The notes under the pieces: generated by a model
Databases searched by the model: none
The model's input: the letters and a program-made list of their open reading frames with translations, nothing else
Told to the model about the DNA's origin: nothing
Position numbers and translations under genes: made by a program
NCBI GenBank assembly: GCA_965373045.1
Contig: CBDVEQ010000033.1
Span: forward strand, 1-16,826
DNA length: 16,826 nt
Direction of reading: 5' to 3'
Origin: DAOVDI01 sp965373045
GTDB taxonomy: Bacteria > Acidobacteriota > Aminicenantia > Aminicenantales > Aminicenantaceae
In this document: positions 1 to 5,151 of the stretch, piece by piece
How positions within the stretch are numbered: position 1 is the first letter of the stretch
How the letters are laid out: each line of letters begins with the position of its first letter

Positions 1-73
1 CGGGACGGGCGGATTTGAACCGCCGACCCCACGCACCCCAAGCGTGTGCGCTACCTGGCTGCGCCACGTCCCG
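1..73 (-). tRNA. tRNA-Pro, anticodon GGG (3' end cut by window edge)
   Basis: The reverse complement folds as a cloverleaf. A 7-bp acceptor stem (CGGGACG/CGTCCCG) closes it. The D arm has GCGC/GCGC stems with a 9-nt loop. The anticodon stem CACGC/GCGTG holds loop TTGGGGT, giving anticodon GGG (Pro, reads CCC/CCU). The T arm is GGCGG/CCGCC with loop TTCAAAT. The discriminator base and any encoded CCA would lie just outside the window, so the gene is truncated at its 3' end here. It has its own promoter at 89-116. Confidence is high because every stem pairs. Confidence 0.96.
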
Positions 74-88
74 ACATAAAGAATCACT

Positions 89-116
89 ATTATAGCAAAG
101 AAGTTTTTATTATCAA
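89..116 (-). promoter_or_regulatory. Predicted sigma-70 promoter of tRNA-Pro
   Basis: On the minus strand there is TTGATA (111-116), a 16-nt spacer and a perfect TATAAT (89-94). Transcription would start about 10 nt before the mature tRNA 5' end at 73. The -35 box sits inside a perfect 11-bp AT-rich inverted repeat at 101-125. Confidence 0.7.
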
Positions 117-125
117 TAAAAACTT
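101..125. repeat. AT-rich perfect inverted repeat between merR-type gene and tRNA-Pro
   Basis: The arms AAGTTTTTATT and AATAAAAACTT are exactly complementary around a 3-nt loop (ATC). The repeat lies just after the stop of the MerR-type gene, so it could help end that transcript. However, no U-run of terminator type follows on the minus strand, and the stem is almost all A-T. It overlaps the -35 box of the tRNA promoter, so a regulatory role is equally possible. Confidence 0.5.
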
Positions 126-135
126 GGGATGGAAA

Positions 136-483
136 TCAGTCACTTAACCGATTTTTGATGTCTTTCAGATCTTCGCGTATACGAAACAGGATCTTCTTGA
201 TCAGCTTAGGATGAATGGGATTTGCCCCCCTGATCTGGAATTCCTCTTCGATTTTTCTTTTGGCGCCGGCCAGGGTGTAATCCTGATCTTCCATAAGTTC
301 TTTAAGACGAAGGAAAATGTCCAGATCCTTTTTTCGAAAGATCTTGTTTCCGGCAACGGTCTGTCCGGCGTGGATAAAATAAAATTCCTTTTCCCAGTTT
401 TCGATGGTTGATTGGTCCAGTTTAGTAAGCTGGCTGATCTCCTCCAGACTGTAGGTCCATTTGTTTGACTTTCCGGTTGTCAT
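136..483 (-). CDS. MerR-family HTH transcriptional regulator (DNA-binding domain only)
   Basis: A 115-aa protein made almost entirely of a MerR-type winged helix. The YSLEEISQLTKL helix-turn-helix spans about residues 11-22. TIENWEKEF follows (26-34), then a wing with GNKIFRKKDL (45-54), then the family's typical LKELMEDQDYTLAGAKRKI helix (61-79). There is no room for an effector-binding domain, so this is a stripped-down MerR of the kind often found as a single gene beside tRNA-Pro in Desulfobacterota (from general knowledge). It probably binds DNA as a dimer; target and signal are unknown. No Shine-Dalgarno is visible. A predicted promoter (493-521) puts the transcript start within a few bases of the ATG, and the palindrome TTGATATCAA (485-494) between them could be an autoregulatory site. 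Confidence 0.88.
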   Translation of the reverse strand: MTTGKSNKWTYSLEEISQLTKLDQSTIENWEKEFYFIHAGQTVAGNKIFRKKDLDIFLRLKELMEDQDYTLAGAKRKIEEEFQIRGANPIHPKLIKKILFRIREDLKDIKNRLSD

Positions 484-492
484 ATTGATATC

Positions 493-521
493 AACTTAGC
501 ATGGAATGAAATCTTCGTCAA
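493..521 (-). promoter_or_regulatory. Predicted promoter of the MerR-type gene
   Basis: On the minus strand: TTGACG (516-521), a 17-nt spacer and TAAGTT (493-498). The ATG is only 9 nt past the -10 box, so the mRNA would have almost no leader. The gene therefore need not depend on read-through from the SIS gene upstream. Confidence 0.5.
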
Positions 522-536
522 GAATCGCGCTTCGGG

Positions 537-1574
537 TTATCTGGTTAAAGTAATTTTACTCAAACCTCGAGGTTTCTCTGTGTCAAATCCTTTCGAGCGT
601 GTGAGGTGGTAGCAGAAGAGCTGGGCAGGCACTATGCTCACCAGTGGGCTCAGCCACTCGGGCATATCATTTGGCAGGGGAAAAGAGGTCTGCGCCAGAG
701 ACAGAGCTTCCTGTCTGTTGGAGATAGCCAGCAGTTCTACCCGGCGGTTTTCGACCAGATCTGAAAGCAGGCTCATCATGTTTTCGAAGATTTCGCCGTC
801 CGGTACAACTGCAAGCACAAAGAAACCTTGTGAGATGACAGCAACCGGCCCGTGTTGAAAATCGGCAGAGGAATATGGTTGAGCAGAGATGTAGGCCAGT
901 TCCTTCAACTTGAGAGACCATTCATATGCTGTGCAATAATTGTAACCCCGTCCCAATATGACACATTTCTCCATATTCTGGAATCGCTCGGCTGCTTGTT
1001 CTACAGCAGGGTCCAGTTTCAATGCGTTTTCAACCATCTCAGGCAACCGTTGGAGCTCGGAAAGACGCTTTTTATCCCCTTTCAATGCAATGGAAAGCAT
1101 AGCAATGGCAAGCAGTTGTGTGGTGTATGTTTTTGTTGCAGCCACAGCTTTTTCGGGCCCGGCACTGGTATTTATCATGAATTCAGATGTTTTGGCCAGA
1201 TGTGACCGGGGATCGTTTGTTATGGCCAATGTGGGTGCTCCCTGACGGTTTGCTTCGTCTATCACGCTGAGGATATCAGGTGATTTTCCTGATTGTGATA
1301 TTCCCACAACCAGTGCATTTGTCAGGCAAGGCGGTTTTTTATACACGCTGAACAGAGAAGGAGCGGCCAAAGCTATGGGCAGCTGGTTATAAGCGCCCCA
1401 GAGATATTTTGCATACAAGCCCGCATTATCCGAAGTGCCTCGGGCGGCAAGCAAGATAAAATCGATCTTTCTTTTTTTTAGGGCCCTGGCCGTTCTTTCC
1501 ACATTTTTCATTTGAACGTTCATCAGCCGGGCCAGGACCTCTGGCTGTTCGAATATTTCCGATCTCAGGCTCAT
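537..1574 (-). CDS. Double-SIS-domain sugar-phosphate isomerase/deaminase (GlmS-like, no glutaminase domain)
   Basis: A 345-aa cytoplasmic protein with two SIS domains, matching the isomerase half of GlmS and the AgaS/NagB-II type of amino-sugar-phosphate enzymes. SIS 1 shows AARGTSDNAGLYAKYLWG (about 43-60) and the phosphate-binding GISQSGKS (91-98). SIS 2 begins with ILGRGYNYCTAYEWSLKLKE (206-225), then SADFQHGPVA. The C-terminal tail FDTEKPRGLSKITLTR is of the GlmS type. The N-terminal glutamine amidotransferase domain with its catalytic Cys is absent, so it probably isomerises or deaminates a phosphorylated (amino) sugar rather than making glucosamine-6-phosphate from glutamine. The substrate cannot be read from sequence. 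GGAG lies 6 nt before the ATG. It is divergent from the RarA-like gene. Confidence 0.88.
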   Translation of the reverse strand: MSLRSEIFEQPEVLARLMNVQMKNVERTARALKKRKIDFILLAARGTSDNAGLYAKYLWGAYNQLPIALAAPSLFSVYKKPPCLTNALVVGISQSGKSPDILSVIDEANRQGAPTLAITNDPRSHLAKTSEFMINTSAGPEKAVAATKTYTTQLLAIAMLSIALKGDKKRLSELQRLPEMVENALKLDPAVEQAAERFQNMEKCVILGRGYNYCTAYEWSLKLKELAYISAQPYSSADFQHGPVAVISQGFFVLAVVPDGEIFENMMSLLSDLVENRRVELLAISNRQEALSLAQTSFPLPNDMPEWLSPLVSIVPAQLFCYHLTRSKGFDTEKPRGLSKITLTR

Positions 1575-1595
1575 GTTGTCTCCGTCTGTAATCTG

Positions 1596-1625
1596 ATTAT
1601 ATTATCCCGGCTTGTGTGGAATCAA
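1596..1625 (-). promoter_or_regulatory. Predicted promoter of the SIS-domain gene
   Basis: On the minus strand: TTGATT (1620-1625), an 18-nt spacer and a perfect TATAAT (1596-1601), followed by about 15 nt and then the GGAG-preceded ATG. Confidence 0.55.
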
Positions 1626-1675
1626 CTGGAATCTTGTTTTGAACCAATATTGATATTTCAGCTATTGTTTTTATC

Positions 1676-1684
1676 TGTTATAAT
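1676..1684 (+). promoter_or_regulatory. Predicted extended -10 promoter of the RarA-like gene
   Basis: TGTTATAAT contains TATAAT (1679-1684) with the upstream TG of an extended -10 element. No convincing -35 lies at normal spacing. The ATG at 1692 is 7 nt past the -10 box and no Shine-Dalgarno is present, so the transcript may be leaderless. Confidence 0.5.
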
Positions 1685-1691
1685 TCTATAA

Positions 1692-3014
1692 ATGTCTGTC
1701 TCTAAAAAATCTGGTGAAAAGGAGTACACTCCGCTGGCCGAGCGTATGAGGCCTCTCAGTCTGGACAAATTTTACGGGCAGGACCATCTAATCGGAAAGG
1801 GTAAAATTCTTTCCCTGTTGATAAACCCCTATCATGGGGTTTCACTCTTTTTGTGGGCCCCGCCGGGCTCAGGAAACACGACTCTGGGGTATATTCTGGC
1901 CCAATACTTTGACCTCCCATGTATTTTTTTCAGCGCCGTGGTTTCAGGCATTAAGGAAGTCAAGGAGGTTATGTCCAAGGCTGAGAGCCATAAAAAGCTC
2001 TACAAACAGCCGACTATCATTTTTATCGATGAGATCCACCGGTTCAATAAAGCCCAGCAGGGGGCGTTTCTTCCCTACGTGGAAAGAGGGGATATTATCC
2101 TTTATGGTTCTACAACGGAGAATCCATCCTTTGAGGTCATTGCGCCGCTTTTATCCCGGATGAAGGTGCTTATCTTGAATCCTCTTGAGAAGGAAACTTT
2201 GGTCAAGATACTGATAGAAGCGCTAAATAACAAAAACAAAGGGCTCGGAAATTTAAGCCTTAAGGTAAGGGAGGCTGTACTTGAATTGATTATCGATCAT
2301 TCAAATGGTGATGCGCGACGCTCCCTGAATACTCTGGAGATAGCAGCAAATTTCGCAGAAAATAATCAGATAACCGAAGAAGGAGTAAAAGAGGCTCTTC
2401 AGAAAAGGATTCTTCTTTATGATAAAAAGGGAGAAGAGCATTTTAATCTTATTTCCGCACTTCATAAAAGCCTCCGGAACAGCGATGTGGATGCTTCTTT
2501 ATACTGGATGGCCAGAATGCTGTATTCCGGAGAAGATCCCCTTTATATTGCGCGCCGCCTCGTGCGTTTTGCATCAGAGGATATCGGCCTGGCTGATCCC
2601 CAGGCCCTGTCTATAACTCTGAACGCAAAAGAGGCCTATAATTTTCTGGGCACACCTGAGGGGGAGCTTGCACTTGCAGAAGCGGTTATCTATCTGGCCT
2701 CTGCGCCTAAAAGCAATAAAATATATTCAGCCTATTCTAAAGTTATGAAGGAAGTGGATTCCTCTCCTTTTGAACCTGTTCCATTACAGCTTCGCAATGC
2801 GGTCACGTCTTTGATGAAAGAGGTCGGTTACGGCAAAAGTTATGAATATGCCCATGATTATGCAGATCTGACTACTGAAATGGAAACCATGCCCGAAAAA
2901 CTCAAGGGCCGGACATACTATATCCCCGGGCCTCTGGGTTTTGAAAAAGAGATCAAAAAACGCATAGACTGGTGGAAGTCTCTTAAGAAGAAGAATAAGA
3001 GCGCTGGCCAATGA
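1692..3014 (+). CDS. rarA: RarA/MgsA-like AAA+ ATPase (replication-associated recombination protein) with altered Walker A
   Basis: A 440-aa protein of usual RarA length, aligning by eye to E. coli RarA/eukaryotic WRNIP1. The family associates with replication forks and single-strand-binding protein and aids repair at stalled forks. N-terminal PLAERMRPLSLDKFYGQDHL (14-33) is typical. Walker B is IIFIDEIHRFNKAQQ (109-123), sensor 1 is GSTTENPS (139-146), the Arg finger is in LLSR (153-156), and sensor 2 is GDARRSLNTLE (206-216). The C-terminal tetramerisation part shows YSGEDPLYIARRLVRFASEDIG (278-299). The odd point is Walker A: APPGSGNTTL has Asn62 (codon AAC, 1875-1877) where the catalytic Lys is expected. 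If real, ATP hydrolysis is probably lost or reduced; a single-base sequence error is the alternative. No Shine-Dalgarno precedes the ATG. Confidence 0.93.
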   Translation: MSVSKKSGEKEYTPLAERMRPLSLDKFYGQDHLIGKGKILSLLINPYHGVSLFLWAPPGSGNTTLGYILAQYFDLPCIFFSAVVSGIKEVKEVMSKAESHKKLYKQPTIIFIDEIHRFNKAQQGAFLPYVERGDIILYGSTTENPSFEVIAPLLSRMKVLILNPLEKETLVKILIEALNNKNKGLGNLSLKVREAVLELIIDHSNGDARRSLNTLEIAANFAENNQITEEGVKEALQKRILLYDKKGEEHFNLISALHKSLRNSDVDASLYWMARMLYSGEDPLYIARRLVRFASEDIGLADPQALSITLNAKEAYNFLGTPEGELALAEAVIYLASAPKSNKIYSAYSKVMKEVDSSPFEPVPLQLRNAVTSLMKEVGYGKSYEYAHDYADLTTEMETMPEKLKGRTYYIPGPLGFEKEIKKRIDWWKSLKKKNKSAGQ

Positions 3015-3053
3015 CTCCCGTGAATATCCAGGCGAATCTGAATAATCCAGGTT

Positions 3054-3254
3054 TTACCCGCCATGGGCGAGATGAAAAACAATAACGCCTGCCTTGTCCG
3101 GAACCTTGTAAGAATCGTAATCTTCTTTTAAGACGAGTTCTCCATTAACCGTAACAGTTATGAGGCTGTAGCTGTATTTCATCCGGTTCAGGACATCCCT
3201 TACGGTCATACCCTTGTTCCATTCGATCTTGTCTCTGTTGTTGATCACCAGCAC
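3054..3254 (-). CDS. ThiS/MoaD-family sulfur carrier protein
   Basis: A 66-aa beta-grasp protein ending in Gly-Gly (HLAHGG), the C-terminus that an E1-like enzyme adenylates and converts to a thiocarboxylate. ITVTVNGELVLKEDY (32-46) and VIVFHLAHGG (57-66) are family features. The start codon is GTG, with AAGG about 10 nt upstream; it lies 6 nt after the stop of the ThiF-like gene, so the two form an operon. Known members donate sulfur either to thiazole (thiamine) or to the dithiolene of molybdopterin/tungstopterin. No thiG, thiH or thiC is nearby, whereas an AOR-family enzyme needing a bis-pterin cofactor is about 1.9 kb away. I therefore favour a pterin-cofactor role (inference) but cannot exclude ThiS. 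Confidence 0.87.
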   Translation of the reverse strand: MLVINNRDKIEWNKGMTVRDVLNRMKYSYSLITVTVNGELVLKEDYDSYKVPDKAGVIVFHLAHGG

Positions 3255-3260
3255 GTTTTT

Positions 3261-3866
3261 TTAACCTTTTTTTATAAGAATCTCTATAGCGATATTTGCC
3301 TGCATATTGGCAGCAATAGCAACCCTTGCTGAGCACAATCCCATGCTCATATCGGTTTTTTCGTCACCACAAAAGTAAATATGTCCTGCCCTTCTTATTC
3401 TCAGTTCATCTGTATTTCCTAGCCCTGAAAGCCCGCTGGCACAGATAATTGCTCTTTCCGGGAAAGCTTTACACCATGCTTCGATAAGCCACTGTTTGCT
3501 TTCAGCTAGGTCAAATGCTTCTATTAAAAGATCAGCCTCTTTAAAGACCTCTGAGATATCGTCCCGGGAAATTTTTTTGTCATAAGCATCAATAATGACC
3601 TCAGGATTTATGGCCTTAAGATGTGCTGTAAGCGCGTCCACTTTTTTTTGCCCCACATCTGATTGGAAATAATACTGCCTGTTAAGATTGGATTCCTCCA
3701 CTATATCCGGATCTGTAATTATGAGTTTCCCTATCCCAGCACGAACCAGAGAAACAGCTGCGTTTGAACCAAGCCCGCCGCATCCCGCAATAGCGATTAT
3801 TGATTTTTTAAGGATCTTGGTTGAGCCGGGCACATTCCTTTCAAAAAGCTTGTTGTTTTTTACCAT
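3261..3866 (-). CDS. ThiF/MoeB-family adenylyltransferase (short, family-2 type)
   Basis: A 201-aa E1-like enzyme expected to adenylate the Gly-Gly end of the adjacent sulfur carrier. The nucleotide loop AGCGGLGSNAAVSLVRAG spans 27-44. It is followed by the acidic and SNLNRQ stretch TDPDIVEESNLNRQYYF (51-67), in which Arg63 and Asp54 are typical catalytic/Mg-ATP residues, then a conserved Lys in VGQKK (71-75) and EAFD (116-119). It is shorter than E. coli ThiF (about 250 aa) and lacks an obvious pair of CxxC zinc motifs, as in the short ThiF type of many anaerobes. The ATG is preceded by AAGGA at a long spacing (about 14 nt). A promoter at 3896-3924 is predicted. It may serve tungstopterin sulfuration for the neighbouring AOR-type enzyme (inference). 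Confidence 0.87.
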   Translation of the reverse strand: MVKNNKLFERNVPGSTKILKKSIIAIAGCGGLGSNAAVSLVRAGIGKLIITDPDIVEESNLNRQYYFQSDVGQKKVDALTAHLKAINPEVIIDAYDKKISRDDISEVFKEADLLIEAFDLAESKQWLIEAWCKAFPERAIICASGLSGLGNTDELRIRRAGHIYFCGDEKTDMSMGLCSARVAIAANMQANIAIEILIKKG

Positions 3867-3895
3867 AATTGGATAATAGGTCCTTTATAAAAATA

Positions 3896-3924
3896 AAAAT
3901 AGCACACAAAAACATCAGGGTCAA
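3896..3924 (-). promoter_or_regulatory. Predicted promoter of the thiF-like/thiS-like operon
   Basis: On the minus strand: TTGACC (3919-3924), a 17-nt spacer and TATTTT (3896-3901). It sits in the AT-rich divergent region 3867-3999, back to back with the DUF362 promoter. Confidence 0.55.
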
Positions 3925-3938
3925 TTTACAAGAAAAAA

Positions 3939-3967
3939 ATGACAATAATTATTCAATAACATAATAT
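3939..3967 (+). promoter_or_regulatory. Predicted promoter of the DUF362-ferredoxin gene
   Basis: ATGACA (3939-3944), a 17-nt spacer and TAATAT (3962-3967). The leader would be about 25 nt and carries AAGGA 6 nt before the ATG at 4000. Only 14 nt separate this -35 box from that of the opposite promoter, so the two genes could share control. Confidence 0.55.
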
Positions 3968-3999
3968 GAAATGTGCCTTGTAGATAAAGAAGGAAATTA

Positions 4000-5145
4000 A
4001 TGAACAAAGTCTATGTTGTCAAGTGTCCCGACTATAAACAAGTCGATGAAAAGATGGACATGTTACTGTCGATGATGGGTGGAATGGATCAATTTGCTAA
4101 GGCCGGAGAAAGAATTGTCCTGAAGCCAAACCTTCTTGTACCCAAAAAGCCGGAGAATGCCGTTACTACCCATCCTGCAGTTGTGGCTGCGGTGGGGAGG
4201 ATAACTAAAAGCGTTGGAGCCAGTCCCATTATTGCCGACAGCCCGGGCTCTGCTTTTCTGTATAATAAAAAGACGCTGGATAGAGTGTACCGCATGTGTG
4301 GGATGTCTGAAGTTGCTGATGAGTCTGGAATCGAGGTGAATCTTGATACTACCTGGAAAACGGTTTCCTTTCCTGAGGGGAATTTAATAAAGCGTTTTGA
4401 GGTTATCACTCCGGTTATTAAGGCTGATGGTGTATTTAACTTGTGTAAGCTGAAAACGCATGGTTTCATGAGTATGACAGGCGCTGTTAAAAACAGTTTT
4501 GGTGTTATTCCTGGAATTATAAAAGCAGGCTATCATGCAAAACTCCAGGATGTGCGCAATTTTGCATGTATGTGCCTTGACCTGTCAGAATATGTTTCTC
4601 CTAGAATATCTATAATGGACGCTGTGATCGGTATGGAGGGGAACGGGCCGCAAAATGGCGCCCTGCGCCATGTCGGTTTATTACTTGCGTCAAGAAGCCC
4701 GCTTGCACTGGATATTGTTGCCGGTGAAATTATGGGCCTTGACAGGGAAAATAATCCGCTATTGATCGAAGCAGAAAAACGTGGCCTATCTCCCAATCAT
4801 TTTGAACAAGTGGAGGTTATCGGAGTCGATAAATCAGATCTTTGTATCCCTGATTTCAAACTGCCCGCTACATTGAATGCCAGAGCCAGTTCTTTTGCTT
4901 TATCAGTCGTGATTCCGCTATTTAAGAATTGGATCACTGTCCGGCCTGAAATAATAAAGAATAAATGTAATGCTTGCGGTATTTGTCGTGATGCCTGCCC
5001 AGTGGAGGTTATTTCCGTAGATAATAATTTTGCTCAGATAAACAGAAAAAATTGTATCCGCTGCTACTGCTGTCATGAGATGTGCCCAGAGGATGCAATC
5101 GAATTACATTCGAGTTTCTTCTACCGAATAGTAAACCGTAAATAA
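4000..5145 (+). CDS. DUF362-domain protein with C-terminal 2x[4Fe-4S] ferredoxin domain
   Basis: A 381-aa protein. The DUF362 domain covers about residues 5-300, with its usual stretches VLKPNLL (40-46), a THPAVV segment (57-62), KLKTHGFMSMTGAVKNSFG (150-168) and MDAVIGMEGNGP (206-217). The C-terminus is a bacterial ferredoxin with two cluster motifs, CNACGICRDACP (323-334) and CIRCYCCHEMCP (352-363), so two [4Fe-4S] clusters are expected. Neither signal peptide nor membrane segment was seen, so it is probably cytoplasmic. DUF362 has no settled function; the family is common in strict anaerobes. It is divergent from the sulfur-carrier operon and converges on the AOR-type gene with a 6-nt gap. 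A redox or maturation role for the oxidoreductase is possible but only a guess from position. Confidence 0.9.
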   Translation: MNKVYVVKCPDYKQVDEKMDMLLSMMGGMDQFAKAGERIVLKPNLLVPKKPENAVTTHPAVVAAVGRITKSVGASPIIADSPGSAFLYNKKTLDRVYRMCGMSEVADESGIEVNLDTTWKTVSFPEGNLIKRFEVITPVIKADGVFNLCKLKTHGFMSMTGAVKNSFGVIPGIIKAGYHAKLQDVRNFACMCLDLSEYVSPRISIMDAVIGMEGNGPQNGALRHVGLLLASRSPLALDIVAGEIMGLDRENNPLLIEAEKRGLSPNHFEQVEVIGVDKSDLCIPDFKLPATLNARASSFALSVVIPLFKNWITVRPEIIKNKCNACGICRDACPVEVISVDNNFAQINRKNCIRCYCCHEMCPEDAIELHSSFFYRIVNRK

Positions 5146-5151
5146 GTTTGA

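Noticed and set aside
211..411. Open frame on the plus strand opposite the MerR-type gene
   Set aside because: It is antisense to a well-supported MerR fold and has no recognisable motif or ribosome site.
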